64,000 nt of DNA from Prochlorococcus marinus XMU1410 (GTDB lineage: Bacteria; Cyanobacteriota; Cyanobacteriia; PCC-6307; Cyanobiaceae): contig NZ_JAAORH010000001.1 of the NCBI RefSeq assembly GCF_017696085.1, forward strand, positions 496,001 through 560,000, given 5' to 3'. Below the pieces are notes generated by a model. That model saw only the letters and a list, made by a program, of their open reading frames with translations. It ran no database searches and was not told the origin of the DNA. A program made the translations under genes and the position numbers. Positions 24,626 through 34,977 of this stretch are shown here, piece after piece (within the stretch, counting starts at the first letter, position 1; each line of letters starts with the position of its first letter).

Positions 24626-27208
24626 TTAATCAACATTTATCTCTCCATTAACCAGATAAATATTAACCTCGTCTTTATTAAGGTAATGATTATTCAATAT
24701 ATTATTTGAAATTTTTGTCTCAATTTGTTTTTGAATAATTCTTTTTAAAGGCCTTGCACCAAAGGCATGATCGAAACTATTTTCGACAAGTTGGTTAATT
24801 GCTTCATCCGTAATTTTGAATTTTAAGTTTTTTTTGTTAAGTCTTTTTTCTAAATGTTGAAGCTGGATTTTTGCAATTTCTTTTATGTCATTTAATTCTA
24901 AATTATTAAAAATAACTATTTCATCAAGTCGATTTAAAAACTCAGGCTTGAAAAAATTTTTAATTTCATTATCTACAACTTTTTTAATTTCATTTGTATC
25001 TTCTTTTCTAATTGATAAATCATTTATTGATTGACTTCCTAAATTACTTGTGAGAACAATGATTGAATTTTTGAAATTGACTGTACGACCTTGACCATCA
25101 GTAATGATTCCATCATCAAGAACCTGTAAGAGAATATCTAAAATATCTTTGTGAGCTTTCTCTATTTCATCTAGGAGTATTAATGAATAAGGATTTTTGC
25201 GTACAGCTTCAGTTAGTTGACCGCCTGATTCGAAACCTAAATATCCAGGAGGCGCACCTATAATTTTGCTCACTGAATGCTTTTCCATATATTCAGACAT
25301 ATCCAGTCTTGTAATGGAAGAATTTGAATCGAATATTATTTTGGCTGTTACTTTACTTAGCTCTGTTTTCCCAACACCAGTTGGACCTAAAAAGAGAAAA
25401 CTGGCTAATGGCTTGCTTGGATCATTTAGACCAGTCCTTGATCTCTTAATGGAATCTGCAACAGCCCTAATTGCACTATCTTGACCAATAATTTTTTCTT
25501 TAAGGATTGACTCGAGGCTCAAGAGTTTATCTTTTTCTGACTGGTTTAAATTCTGTACTGGAATAGAGGTCCACTTTGAGACAACTTCTGCAATATCATC
25601 AAAAGTTACCTCTTGTCTTAAAAGACTTGTATCTCCATTTTTTTGGGAATTTACTAGAGACTCACTTTTTTCTTTCAATTTTTTTTGCAAAGAATTTAAA
25701 GTTCCAAATTCTAATTCTGCTGCTTTGTTGAGGTCAAAACTCCTTTTGGCTTGATCTATTTGCAATTGAACAGATTCAATTTCTTCTTTTATGGTGCTAA
25801 TCTCATCTATTTCATCTTTTTCTTTTTTCCATTGAGCGCCTAATTCTGCCTGTTTATCTTTAAGGGATAAAAGTTCATTATTGATTTTTTTTAATCTTTC
25901 TATAGAAAAATCATCCGTTTCTCTTTTTAAAGATAATTTTTCCATCTCAAACTGTAGAACTTTTCGATCAATTTCATCAATTTCTTCAGGTTTGGAAGTT
26001 ATGACCATATTTAATCTTGAGGCTGCTTCATCGATAAGATCTATTGCTTTGTCAGGAAGAAATCTATCGTTTATATATCTTTCGCTTAGGGTTGCAGCAG
26101 CAACTAAAGCATTATCAGAAATTCTCACACTATGATGAACTTCGTATCTTTCTCTCAATCCTCTTAAAATTGATACAGTATCATCAATTGAAGGAGCATC
26201 AACTTTTATCTTTTGAAATCTTCGTTCTAAAGCAGGATCTTTTTCTATATTTTGTTTATGTTCATTAATAGTTGTAGCACCAATACATCTAAGTTCTCCT
26301 CTCGCAAGCATTGGTTTTAATAGGTTGCTTGCATCTAAAGAACCTCCACTAGCGCCTGCACCAACTACTGTATGAATTTCATCAATAAAAAGAATAATCT
26401 TACCGTCTGATTCTTTCACTTTCTTTAGAATATTTTTTATTCTTTCTTCAAATTCTCCACGATATTTTGCTCCAGCTAAAAGTGAACCCATATCTAATGA
26501 AATTAGTTTCCTATCTTGTAGCGCAGAAGGTACATCGCCATTAATAATTCTTTGAGATAACCCTTCTACAATGGCTGTTTTGCCAACCCCAGGTTCTCCA
26601 ATAAGAACGGGATTATTTTTTGTTCTTCTACTCAATATTTGAATTGTTCTTCTAATCTCTTCATCCCTACCAATAACTGGGTCTAAAATCCCATCTCGTG
26701 CAGATTGAGTTAGATCAATACCATATTTTTCCAAAGACTCATCAGAACTATTAAATTCATTTTTTACTGCGGGATCTGACTTCATTTTCTTTATAATTTC
26801 AAGAAATTCTGGAATACCTTTTTGATTTAAAATTTGTAATCGATATTTATCATCATAAGTGAAACCGTAAACTAAGTGTTCTGTTGATATCACTACATCA
26901 TTTAAAGTATTTTTTATATCATTCGCCTTCAAAAATATTTTGTGAAGAGTATCACCAATATATAAATTATCTTGTTTATTTTTCATTTTTGCCTTCGCAT
27001 TTAATGAAAAGATTATTTCCCTCTCAATATGTTTTAAATTTACATTATTATTTTTTAAAATCTTTTTTGTAATATCGTCATCTTTTATAAGAGCTAATAA
27101 TAAATTATCAGAGTCTACGTTTTGTTGATAATTTTTATAAGCAATTTCTTTGGCAAAAATAAAATAGTTCCAAGCAGAATTTGAGAATTCGCTGGGAACT
27201 ATTTTCAT
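24626..27208 (-). CDS. clpB: ATP-dependent chaperone ClpB
   Basis: Hexameric disaggregase of 860 aa that works with DnaK to rescue aggregated proteins. The N-domain (1-150) is divergent. The first AAA+ module has Walker A GEPGVGKT at 204-211 and the [17 protein letters not shown] signature. A coiled-coil middle domain of about 120 residues follows near 400-530. The second module has GPTGVGKT near 607-614. No LGF/IGL-type ClpP-binding loop is evident, so it is ClpB rather than ClpA/C. It is 64 bases downstream of petE, and its divergent N-domain suggests the second clpB paralogue of picocyanobacteria. Confidence 0.93.
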   Translation of the reverse strand: MKIVPSEFSNSAWNYFIFAKEIAYKNYQQNVDSDNLLLALIKDDDITKKILKNNNVNLKHIEREIIFSLNAKAKMKNKQDNLYIGDTLHKIFLKANDIKNTLNDVVISTEHLVYGFTYDDKYRLQILNQKGIPEFLEIIKKMKSDPAVKNEFNSSDESLEKYGIDLTQSARDGILDPVIGRDEEIRRTIQILSRRTKNNPVLIGEPGVGKTAIVEGLSQRIINGDVPSALQDRKLISLDMGSLLAGAKYRGEFEERIKNILKKVKESDGKIILFIDEIHTVVGAGASGGSLDASNLLKPMLARGELRCIGATTINEHKQNIEKDPALERRFQKIKVDAPSIDDTVSILRGLRERYEVHHSVRISDNALVAAATLSERYINDRFLPDKAIDLIDEAASRLNMVITSKPEEIDEIDRKVLQFEMEKLSLKRETDDFSIERLKKINNELLSLKDKQAELGAQWKKEKDEIDEISTIKEEIESVQLQIDQAKRSFDLNKAAELEFGTLNSLQKKLKEKSESLVNSQKNGDTSLLRQEVTFDDIAEVVSKWTSIPVQNLNQSEKDKLLSLESILKEKIIGQDSAIRAVADSIKRSRTGLNDPSKPLASFLFLGPTGVGKTELSKVTAKIIFDSNSSITRLDMSEYMEKHSVSKIIGAPPGYLGFESGGQLTEAVRKNPYSLILLDEIEKAHKDILDILLQVLDDGIITDGQGRTVNFKNSIIVLTSNLGSQSINDLSIRKEDTNEIKKVVDNEIKNFFKPEFLNRLDEIVIFNNLELNDIKEIAKIQLQHLEKRLNKKNLKFKITDEAINQLVENSFDHAFGARPLKRIIQKQIETKISNNILNNHYLNKDEVNIYLVNGEINVD

Positions 27209-27272
27209 TAATCAAAATATAATTGTGACGGCAGTAAGTGTTAAGTAAAAAATTAATTAAAAATTAAAATAT

Positions 27273-27623
27273 TTATTCAACAACAACTTTACCTACCATT
27301 CCAGCTCCTCTATGAGGCTCGCAATAGTAATCATAAGTCCCTGCAGTATCAAATGTTTCTTCCCAAGACTCTCCTGGAGCAAAAGCTAAATCTGCATGAC
27401 TTAGTTCCTCATGCCCATCAAAAACTGCATTGTGAGGAGCCAACTTATTATTGACGAATTTAACTGTATCACCAGCGCTAATAGTCACTGTACTTGGTTC
27501 AAACGCAAGCATTCCTGCATCTGTTCCAAGTTTCACTTCAACAGTCTTAGCTGAAACTGATGAAATTCCTAGACCTAGAGTTAAAACTATTGCGAATAAC
27601 CCTGCAAAGATTGAACGTAACAT
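27273..27623 (-). CDS. petE: Plastocyanin
   Basis: Blue-copper protein of the thylakoid lumen carrying electrons from cytochrome b6f to photosystem I, 116 aa. Residues 1-25 are a signal peptide ending SSVSA before KTVEV. The copper ligands are His64 (APHNAVFD), Cys101 and His104 (YYCEPHRG), and Met109 (GAGM). The acidic DGHEELSH segment after the first ligand is an insert typical of picocyanobacterial forms. A short hairpin and an AT-rich run lie upstream. Confidence 0.97.
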   Translation of the reverse strand: MLRSIFAGLFAIVLTLGLGISSVSAKTVEVKLGTDAGMLAFEPSTVTISAGDTVKFVNNKLAPHNAVFDGHEELSHADLAFAPGESWEETFDTAGTYDYYCEPHRGAGMVGKVVVE

Positions 27624-27654
27624 AATTAAAATTTGCTTATCTATATATATTACA

Positions 27655-27669
27655 AGGCTTTGGGAGCCT
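27655..27669 (-). promoter_or_regulatory. Hairpin upstream of petE
   Basis: AGGCT and AGCCT arms surround a 5-base loop in an otherwise AT-rich gap, followed on the transcribed strand by TAATATATATAG, which resembles a -10 region. It lies 32 bases before the petE start. It may end transcription from the epimerase gene or be part of the petE promoter. Confidence 0.4.
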
Positions 27670-27682
27670 AACTGTGAGAATT

Positions 27683-28666
27683 TTAATTGTTATTACAGCT
27701 TGGTAACTTTGATAACCTCAAAATATCATTCAGTGATTTCGCATAACTTTTAAGTTTGAAAGTCTCGGGATTAGTGATGGGAACATGATTAAAGTCATAT
27801 TTCTTGATACTGAAGCTATCCCAAGGGGTGGTTTGGATGGGAAGAATTCTTAATAATATTTTTAGAATTTTTTTTGTAAGGGGTATCGAAAAATATCTCC
27901 TCATATTGTTTCTCTTTAAAAGTGTAATTATGGCATGATCAATTGAAATAAATTTTTGACCTAGGACAAATTTTCTAAAGCCTTTATATTTCTCTTCTTT
28001 ATGATTTTTAATTAGAAATCCACAAATTTGAGCGATATCATTTGCGTGTATAAAGTGGAATTTAGAATCTATTTTTAAAAATCTTGCTAACCAAAGCCAT
28101 TTCCCGATTTCTTTCAATCCACTAGTTAAATAACTTATAGGATATTTACTTTTTTTTCCAAGATTTCCTCCAAAAACCAAGGTAGGGAAAACAGCGAAAG
28201 TTTTCTCTGCAAATGAGCTTTCTCTAAGTCTCTGGAAACATTCGTATTTTGTTTGAATATACTCTGTTCCATAAATCAATGATTCCCTCATTAATTCTGT
28301 TTGGGGATCAAGAATGCTAGCTGTTGAAAAATAAATAATCTTTTCTAACTTTTCAATATCAAGCATTTCAAGTAATTCTTCAAAAGCTTTAATGTTTACT
28401 TCATAGGCTCTTTTTGGATCTCCCCAAGCTGTAGCAGTATGTATTAGGTAATTAATTTGACTAATTTCCTTTTTATATCTATGTGATTCCCTGATATCAC
28501 AGACCATTAACTTTACTTTTTTATTTTCTTGAACAGAAATTGGCAACTTACTTTTGTCTCTTACCATGAGATAAAGCCTGAATTTTGTGTTTTTTAAAAA
28601 CCAATTAACTAAATATTGGCCAACACATCCATTCGCACCTGTAATTAGTAAGTTTTTATATGCCAA
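27683..28666 (-). CDS. NAD-dependent epimerase/dehydratase family protein
   Basis: Short-chain extended dehydrogenase of 327 aa. The Rossmann motif GANGCVGQ is at residues 9-16, and the catalytic Tyr and Lys are in the YIQTK element after the FSTASILDP segment. The start is a TTG, 8 bases after the hemE stop. Substrate is unknown; NDP-sugar epimerisation and lipid or chlorophyll-related reduction are both possible. Clustering with hemE is probably cotranscription only. Confidence 0.85.
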   Translation of the reverse strand: MAYKNLLITGANGCVGQYLVNWFLKNTKFRLYLMVRDKSKLPISVQENKKVKLMVCDIRESHRYKKEISQINYLIHTATAWGDPKRAYEVNIKAFEELLEMLDIEKLEKIIYFSTASILDPQTELMRESLIYGTEYIQTKYECFQRLRESSFAEKTFAVFPTLVFGGNLGKKSKYPISYLTSGLKEIGKWLWLARFLKIDSKFHFIHANDIAQICGFLIKNHKEEKYKGFRKFVLGQKFISIDHAIITLLKRNNMRRYFSIPLTKKILKILLRILPIQTTPWDSFSIKKYDFNHVPITNPETFKLKSYAKSLNDILRLSKLPSCNNN

Positions 28667-28674
28667 GACTTTGA

Positions 28675-29715
28675 CTAGTAAGTGAGTTTTTTTCCATATT
28701 CAAAAAATGTTTGAGCATTTTCTTCTGGAGTTCCAGGTAAAATTCCATGACCCAAATTAAGAATATATTTCCTGCCTTTAATTTTACTGAAAGTATTATC
28801 TATCCTTTCTTTTATTGATTGTTTGTTTCCGAATAAAATGCCAGGGTCAACATTACCTTGAATTCCTATCCCACTAGGGATTCTTTTACAAGCCTCTTCA
28901 ATATCTACTGTCCAATCTAATGAGATTATATCTACTCCAGTTTTTGCCATTCTTTCTATAACACCAGCACTTCCAGAAATGTAAAGTATTACTGGTGTTT
29001 CAGGGTATTCCGCTTTTACAATGTCAACAACTTTTTTTTGATACGGCCCAGCAAAGATATCGTAATCTTGTGGGCTTAGTTGGCCTGCCCATGAATCAAA
29101 AATTTGTACTACTTGAGCTCCAGATTTTATTTGATATTTAAGATATTCACCAATAGATTTTGCAAAATGATCAAGAAGTTTATGAAGTAAATCTGGTTCA
29201 TTAAAAGCCATTGACTTTATTAAAGAATAATTTTTACTGCTTTTACCTTCAACTACATATGCAGCAAGAGTCCAAGGTGCGCCAACAAAACCTAAAACTG
29301 TTGCCTCATTATTCACATCTTTTTTTAGCGAAGAAAGAACTTGCCCAACAAAACTTAAACTCTCACTTGGATTTAATTCTTTTAAATTTTCTACCTGGTC
29401 AAGAGTTCTTATTGGGTCCTCAATTATTGGACCTTTACTTTCTATTATTTCAAAATTTATACCCATCCCTGGAAGAGGTGTGAGAATATCTGAAAAAAGG
29501 ATCACACCATCCGGTTTGAAAGCATGAAAAGGCTGCATTGAAATCTCATATGATAGTTCTGGATTCTCAGACCTCTCTCTAAAGCTTGGATAACGCTCCC
29601 TTAAATCTCTATAGATTTTCATATATCTTCCTGCTTGCCTCATCATCCATACTGGAGGCCTATTTACTTTTTTACCTAAAGCGGCAGAAAGTAGTAGCGG
29701 TAAATTTTCACCCAT
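28675..29715 (-). CDS. hemE: Uroporphyrinogen decarboxylase
   Basis: Converts uroporphyrinogen III to coproporphyrinogen III on the way to heme and chlorophyll, 346 aa. It opens with the family signature [14 protein letters not shown], which includes the substrate-binding arginines. The catalytic Asp is in [10 protein letters not shown], and the second signature is [12 protein letters not shown]. The C-terminal [12 protein letters not shown] closes the barrel. The start is an ATG at 29713-29715. Confidence 0.97.
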   Translation of the reverse strand: MGENLPLLLSAALGKKVNRPPVWMMRQAGRYMKIYRDLRERYPSFRERSENPELSYEISMQPFHAFKPDGVILFSDILTPLPGMGINFEIIESKGPIIEDPIRTLDQVENLKELNPSESLSFVGQVLSSLKKDVNNEATVLGFVGAPWTLAAYVVEGKSSKNYSLIKSMAFNEPDLLHKLLDHFAKSIGEYLKYQIKSGAQVVQIFDSWAGQLSPQDYDIFAGPYQKKVVDIVKAEYPETPVILYISGSAGVIERMAKTGVDIISLDWTVDIEEACKRIPSGIGIQGNVDPGILFGNKQSIKERIDNTFSKIKGRKYILNLGHGILPGTPEENAQTFFEYGKKLTY

Positions 29716-29774
29716 TTTTCAATTCAATATGTTTTTAAAAAAAATTTTTAAAATTCCAACTTAAAAATCTTACA

Positions 29775-29828
29775 ATGCTAAGCCGAGCAAAAGCGTTATA
29801 TGAACATTTATATGAAGCACTAAGTTAA
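29775..29828 (+). other. Possible tiny reading frame between glgB and hemE
   Basis: A 17-codon frame starts ATG at 29775 (MLSRAKALYEHLYEALS) on the + strand, opposite to both neighbours, in the 123-base hemE-glgB gap. TACAAT just before it may be chance. Its composition is a little richer in GC than the flanks. I cannot say it is translated. Confidence 0.2.
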
Positions 29829-29838
29829 ATGAACCTTC

Positions 29839-32103
29839 TTATTTTTTTGATTGATGTTTGAAGATACTCACGCTTAATGGGGGCAAAGCAAGTTCTAGAG
29901 CATTTTGATAATCATGAATATTGTAATTTATAGTTTCTTTTCCTCCCATATTTCCTTTATTACTGCCTCCATATCTACATCCATCTGAATTAAATATCTC
30001 CTTATAAAATCCTTCTACAGGAACACCTACTTTATATGAACCATGAGTATTAGGTGTAAAGTTAGCAACGACAACAAGCCACTCATTGGTATCGTTTTCT
30101 CTTCTCATAAAACTTATTACCGAATTAGATTTGTCATTACAATCAATCCATTGGAATCCATAAGGATCAAAGTCGTTTTTCCATAACGCAGGTTCATTTT
30201 TATAAAGTACGTTTAGGTCATCAATCAAATTCCTGATACCTTTATGAGGCTCAAATTCTAGTAGCTCCCATTGCAGATCATCCCAAACATTCCATTCTTG
30301 CCTTTGTCCAAATTCCATTCCCATAAATATCGTTTTTTTACCAGGGTGGGTCCACATATAAGTCAGTAAAGCTCTAGTATTTGCATATTTCTTCCAGTCA
30401 TCGCCTGGCATTTTATGTAAAAGATGACTCTTCCCATGGACAACCTCATCATGACTAAGAGCAAGCATAAAGTTCTCTGTATAGTTATATGTTATTGAGA
30501 AAGTCACACTATTCTGATGGAATTGCCTAAACCAAGGATCTATCTCAAAATAATCGAGCATATCGTGCATCCATCCCATATTCCATTTCAAGTTAAATCC
30601 TAACCCTCCCATGTCAGTTGGTTTGGTTACCATTGGCCAAGTTGTTGATTCTTCAGCGATAGAAAGTGCACCTGGGAAGTGTTGGAAGAGTACATGATTA
30701 GCCTGTTGAAGAAATTTAACGGCTTCAATATTTTCATTCCCACCATTTTCATTGGGTATCCATTCTCCCTCAGGACGTAGATAATCTCTGTAAAGCATGG
30801 AAGCTACAGCATCTACTCTTATGCCATCAATATGAAACTCTTCAAACCAATAAACGAGATTTGCTACTAAGAAATTTCTTACTTCGTTTCTGCTGTAATT
30901 AAATATTAGGGTTCCCCATTCTTTGTGTTCACCTATTCGTGAATCTCCATGTTCATAAAGATGGCAACCATCAAAAAATGCTAAACCATGCTTATCTTTT
31001 GGAAAATGTCCAGGGACCCAATCAAGAATTACGCCTATGCCCTCTTCATGACATTTATTTACAAACTCTCTAAATTCATTTGGGGTGCCAAATCTACTTG
31101 TTGGTGCATACCATCCTGTAACTTGGTATCCCCATGAACCATCGAAAGGATGTTCAGATATTGGCATTAGTTCAATATGAGTGAATCCTCTTTCTTTTAC
31201 GTAAGGGATTAGTTTCTTGGTTAATTCTGGATAAGTTAATAATCGTGTTCCAGGTTTTAAATCGGCTGCAGGTACTGGGTCTCTTGGTTCACCATTTTCC
31301 TCCAGATATTTATTATCTGTTGATTCATGTAGCCAACTCCCTAAATGCATTTCATAAACTGAAATTGGCTTGTTAATTTGACTAGAAGAATCTCTGTTTG
31401 AAATCCAAGAACTATCATTCCAATTAAAGTTTTTCAACTTTGAAACTATTGAACCATTTTGAGGTCTGATTTCATGAAGGAAACCATATGGATCAGCTTT
31501 CTCATAAATATGACCTTGTTGTGTTCTTATTTCGTATTTATATGTGTCGCCCTCTTGCATTGATGGCATGAATAGTTCCCAAATTCCCCCTAATCTTTTT
31601 TGCATTGGATGATGTCTTCCATCCCAAGAATTTATATCTCCAATTATCGAGATTGATTTTGCATTTGGAGCCCAAATGCAAAACATGACCCCTTTTTGAT
31701 TCTTTTCTTCAATGAGATGTGCTCCCATTTTTTCCCAAATATGATGATGATTACCTTCTGCAAAAAGATGTCTATCAACTTCTCCCATCCACTCTTGTCT
31801 ATATGACCAAGGGTCATGTTGTGTATGTGTGATCCCTCCTCGTGAAATATTTATTTCGTAATTGTGATTTGGATTTTCAGGCAGGATAGCTTCAAAAAGC
31901 CATTTATGGTTTATGCTTTCCGCCTTATAGGTATTGTTTTTAAAATTTATTTTAACTTCGTCGGCTTCAGGCATCCATACCCTAATTACCCATTGTTCTT
32001 CATAAAAATGAGGACCTAATATTTTTAATGGATTATCATTGCAACAATTTTCTAGGTTGATAGCTTCTGATTTAATCCAGTCTGCTTGAATTGTCTCGAT
32101 CAT
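29839..32103 (-). CDS. glgB: 1,4-alpha-glucan branching enzyme
   Basis: Adds alpha-1,6 branches to glycogen, 754 aa. Two CBM48-type beta domains occupy about residues 1-230, followed by a GH13 barrel. Catalytic Asp is in [13 protein letters not shown], Glu in [10 protein letters not shown] and the third Asp in [12 protein letters not shown]. The C-terminal beta domain ends with [13 protein letters not shown]. glgA is in this window at 59 kb, and other glycogen genes are outside. An AT dyad, GATATTA/TAATATC at 32112-32133, lies just upstream of the start. Confidence 0.97.
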   Translation of the reverse strand: MIETIQADWIKSEAINLENCCNDNPLKILGPHFYEEQWVIRVWMPEADEVKINFKNNTYKAESINHKWLFEAILPENPNHNYEINISRGGITHTQHDPWSYRQEWMGEVDRHLFAEGNHHHIWEKMGAHLIEEKNQKGVMFCIWAPNAKSISIIGDINSWDGRHHPMQKRLGGIWELFMPSMQEGDTYKYEIRTQQGHIYEKADPYGFLHEIRPQNGSIVSKLKNFNWNDSSWISNRDSSSQINKPISVYEMHLGSWLHESTDNKYLEENGEPRDPVPAADLKPGTRLLTYPELTKKLIPYVKERGFTHIELMPISEHPFDGSWGYQVTGWYAPTSRFGTPNEFREFVNKCHEEGIGVILDWVPGHFPKDKHGLAFFDGCHLYEHGDSRIGEHKEWGTLIFNYSRNEVRNFLVANLVYWFEEFHIDGIRVDAVASMLYRDYLRPEGEWIPNENGGNENIEAVKFLQQANHVLFQHFPGALSIAEESTTWPMVTKPTDMGGLGFNLKWNMGWMHDMLDYFEIDPWFRQFHQNSVTFSITYNYTENFMLALSHDEVVHGKSHLLHKMPGDDWKKYANTRALLTYMWTHPGKKTIFMGMEFGQRQEWNVWDDLQWELLEFEPHKGIRNLIDDLNVLYKNEPALWKNDFDPYGFQWIDCNDKSNSVISFMRRENDTNEWLVVVANFTPNTHGSYKVGVPVEGFYKEIFNSDGCRYGGSNKGNMGGKETINYNIHDYQNALELALPPLSVSIFKHQSKK

Positions 32104-32155
32104 GACTGGTAGATATTAACGATTAATAATATCAAATGATTAACCAAAAAATTAA

Positions 32156-33736
32156 TTATTTAAAAAAAAAGGGGGTCATTTTCATAAATGTTTTATCAAG
32201 GCTAAAGCTTAGAGTAATAACTCTATGATTTGCTGAAGGAGATCCAATATTTCCCTCCCCAAATCCAGGATTAACTCCAATAGCGGGATAAGCTGCTGCA
32301 GATATAGATAAGCGAAGCTTGCTATCTTTAATTAAACAAATATTTGTTGGTTGCATTGTGATTTGATAAATACATTCTTCACTTATTTTGGAGTTTTTAA
32401 CCCTTAAGAATCCAGTTGAAAATTGATTCACTTTTTCATTACCATCTTCAACTAGAGATAAAGCAAGGCAGATATCGAAATTGGGCTGATCACTTTTTAC
32501 TTGGATTTCTAATGTGGGGACTCCTGTTAAATATTGATCTTCTTCAAAAGAATTGGTTTGAAAAACACCTACGTCCAGTCGTTTATCAATAATGCTTCTG
32601 TTAAACTTTCCTGGATTTGGACCTAAATGTCCACCGTCAGATGGAGTAGGTCTCCATGGGTCATGAACAATTGTGAACCATCCTGATCCTTTTGAATTTA
32701 TGGTCAGACTTCCATATTCAACCTCTACATTTGCTTTACCATCGCTTTTGAGTCCAAAAATAAATTCAGGATTAAATTTGTTATCTAATTCTTCCCATTT
32801 ATTTAATGAAATATTCCATATTTTTTTCTCGTCTTTTAAATTCTTAGAATTAAAATCTTCATCTAATTTTAAATGTTTATCAAAAAAATTTAATAAAGAT
32901 TCTTGTGATCCCTCCCACCAATTTAGATGTGTTGCATTCCCAATAATAATCTCTGGGCTTCCACCAGCTTCTTTAGATTTTTTATAAAGATCAAAGGCAC
33001 CTTTTAAGTGTGGATCCCAAAGTCCTCCAATAATTAACATAGGTTGTTTAATCCATGTTGAAATTGGTTTAAATTCTTCAAATGGGCGAGCATTATTTAA
33101 ATTTTTAAGCCATTCCAAAACAAAGCTATTAGGATCATATTTTTTTAAAATTTCAAGTCCTTCCGTTAAATAACTTTTATTTTCTAAGGCTAATCTTATC
33201 TTTCCCCACTCAAACAAATTATTTTCTTTTTTCATCTTTAGTGCCGCGATTTGAAGTCCCCATGCAATATTGTTATGCCACCAATATGCCCCTCCATCTG
33301 AGCACCAATGATCCTTAATATTCATCCCAGTCATTGCTGGAGATAAACAATCTGGCGGCTTTGAATTTAATTCACCGGTTAGTTGAGTAAATCCTTGATA
33401 TGAAAAACCATATAAGCCAAGTTTCCCATTACATTCTTTTAGAGACCTTACCCATTCATGAGTTTCTGAAGTATCGCTAGCTTCTTGAGAAAAACCATTA
33501 AAGACTCCTTCAGAAGAACCCATACCTCTAACGTCTTGAATTATGACCATATACCCTTTGGAAGCCCACCATTCAGGATGAGAATAGGTAATAGTCGAAG
33601 CAATTTCCCTGCCATAAGGTTGTCTCATTAATAATGCAGGCCATGGCCCATTACTATTAGGTAACCAAATCCTTGATATAAGTTTTACTCCATCTCTAAG
33701 TATTAGAGACTTGTCAAACCATCTTAAACCAGACAT
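32156..33736 (-). CDS. CocE/NonD family alpha/beta hydrolase (peptidase S15-like)
   Basis: A 526-aa hydrolase of the X-Pro dipeptidyl-peptidase/cocaine esterase type. The alpha/beta-hydrolase part has the RQPYGREIAST opening region, VQDVRGMGSSEG and the nucleophile elbow GFSYQG, with Asp in GLWDPHLKGA and a His in ATHLNW. The C-terminal third is a beta-rich jelly-roll (DQPNFDICLALSLVEDG). The substrate is unknown. It follows the small secreted protein gene by 7 bases, so the two may be cotranscribed. Confidence 0.9.
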   Translation of the reverse strand: MSGLRWFDKSLILRDGVKLISRIWLPNSNGPWPALLMRQPYGREIASTITYSHPEWWASKGYMVIIQDVRGMGSSEGVFNGFSQEASDTSETHEWVRSLKECNGKLGLYGFSYQGFTQLTGELNSKPPDCLSPAMTGMNIKDHWCSDGGAYWWHNNIAWGLQIAALKMKKENNLFEWGKIRLALENKSYLTEGLEILKKYDPNSFVLEWLKNLNNARPFEEFKPISTWIKQPMLIIGGLWDPHLKGAFDLYKKSKEAGGSPEIIIGNATHLNWWEGSQESLLNFFDKHLKLDEDFNSKNLKDEKKIWNISLNKWEELDNKFNPEFIFGLKSDGKANVEVEYGSLTINSKGSGWFTIVHDPWRPTPSDGGHLGPNPGKFNRSIIDKRLDVGVFQTNSFEEDQYLTGVPTLEIQVKSDQPNFDICLALSLVEDGNEKVNQFSTGFLRVKNSKISEECIYQITMQPTNICLIKDSKLRLSISAAAYPAIGVNPGFGEGNIGSPSANHRVITLSFSLDKTFMKMTPFFFK

Positions 33737-33743
33737 TTAGGCT

Positions 33744-34016
33744 TTAGATAATGTCTGGACAGTGCAGCCCAATGACGTAAATAGAAAAGATCTCTGCATT
33801 AACGGGTGTTAACTTTGTTTTGTTTGATACATACTCTATAGCTTTATCTGAACTAGCTGAAATACCTTTTGAATTAAACTCTCTTAACTTATTACATAAA
33901 TTCCTAGCTTCTTTTGGATTCTTTTTTACATTTTCCAGTAGGTTAGATTGACTAAAAACAGGGAATAAAGTGTTGGAAAACAAAAATAATAAAAATAGCA
34001 GAGGTTTCATTTTCAC
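33744..34016 (-). CDS. Small secreted protein of unknown function
   Basis: A 90-aa protein whose first ~22 residues (MKMKPLLFLLFLFSNTLFPVFS) form a signal peptide. The mature part is about 68 residues with two cysteines, in LCNKL and GLHCPDII, that could make a disulfide. I do not recognise a family beyond cyanobacterial hypothetical proteins. It lies immediately upstream of the CocE-type hydrolase on the same strand. Confidence 0.7.
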   Translation of the reverse strand: MKMKPLLFLLFLFSNTLFPVFSQSNLLENVKKNPKEARNLCNKLREFNSKGISASSDKAIEYVSNKTKLTPVNAEIFSIYVIGLHCPDII

Positions 34017-34062
34017 TAACTTTTTCTAAATTCTACATTAAAAAATTTTTTTAACCAAGATA

Positions 34063-34470
34063 TCAAATAGATTTGTAGATTTGACTAGCTTTTTTAATCC
34101 ATTCTTTTAAGAGAGCAAAAGTTGTATCTGTTTCAGTTTTTACTCTAAGAATTCTCTCTAATCTACCAATTTTGCGCTCTAATTCGTAAGGAGTAGATAG
34201 TGATAATGATTTAATAGAAGATATTCCGCAATGCAAAAGTAGATATGCTTGCGAAGGAGAAATTCCAATTTCTTTTTTAAAAATAGCTATAGCTCTAATT
34301 TTCTTTAGATTATTCAATGTGCATAGTGAATATGTTCTTTGAATCTCATTTATTTCTAGGTCAGAAAGATTACTTAATTTTTCAATGTCAGTTAAATTAT
34401 TTTGAACAAAAAAAGATTTCTCATGTCTAAAATTATTTGGCAAAATATCTAAAAAGGTTTTACTTTCCAT
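34063..34470 (-). CDS. DUF4332-like helix-hairpin-helix protein
   Basis: A 135-aa protein built from short helices in helix-hairpin-helix-like repeats. ELERKIGRLERILRVKTE and ISPSQAYLLLHCGISSIKSL resemble the DUF4332 family, which often binds nucleic acids. It opens MESKTFLDILPNNF. No catalytic motif is seen. It lies 11 bases after the Ycf51-like gene on the same strand. The family name is a best guess. Confidence 0.55.
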   Translation of the reverse strand: MESKTFLDILPNNFRHEKSFFVQNNLTDIEKLSNLSDLEINEIQRTYSLCTLNNLKKIRAIAIFKKEIGISPSQAYLLLHCGISSIKSLSLSTPYELERKIGRLERILRVKTETDTTFALLKEWIKKASQIYKSI

Positions 34471-34481
34471 TGTTTAAGAAA

Positions 34482-34925
34482 CTAATTCATTTTGACATTT
34501 TTCTGAACTTCTCCTATAACCACTGGTTTACTTACGCCATCTGAAATTTTTTCAAGTTTTCTTATCTTTATTTTTACATTCGCACCAGATCTGCTACCTT
34601 TCCTTAAGTTTTCCGATAATTGTTCTAAAGTTGGTTCAATAGATTCTTCTGAAAAGTCATCATCGGCTTTAGCAATAATCAAATCGAACCCATTGTCATA
34701 AACAATTGGAACATATTTTGCATCTTCTATTACAACCTTTTCGGAGTAACTTTGTATAAATGCCCAACTACTCAAAGAAAGCAATAATGAAAAGATAGTT
34801 GCTCCAATTATTCGAAATTTAAAACCAAAATTAAATATAAAAGCTGCTATTGTGCAAAGGAAAAGAAATATTCCAAAGAATCCAAAAATTTTGGGTGTGT
34901 TCTCTAATAGTTCAAAAAAAGACAT
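34482..34925 (-). CDS. Ycf51-like (DUF2518) membrane protein
   Basis: A 147-aa protein with two membrane helices at about residues 12-33 and 36-58 (FRIIGATIFSLLLSLSSWAF), then a soluble acidic beta-rich part. The topology and sequence fit the cyanobacterial/plastid Ycf51 group, whose function is unknown. The gene is divergent from the tamB-like gene across about 50 bases and could share a promoter region with it. Confidence 0.7.
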   Translation of the reverse strand: MSFFELLENTPKIFGFFGIFLFLCTIAAFIFNFGFKFRIIGATIFSLLLSLSSWAFIQSYSEKVVIEDAKYVPIVYDNGFDLIIAKADDDFSEESIEPTLEQLSENLRKGSRSGANVKIKIRKLEKISDGVSKPVVIGEVQKNVKMN

Positions 34926-34977
34926 TTACTGGCTTTGACCTGATTAATTTCTTATATTTTGTAAGCCTACTCTATTT

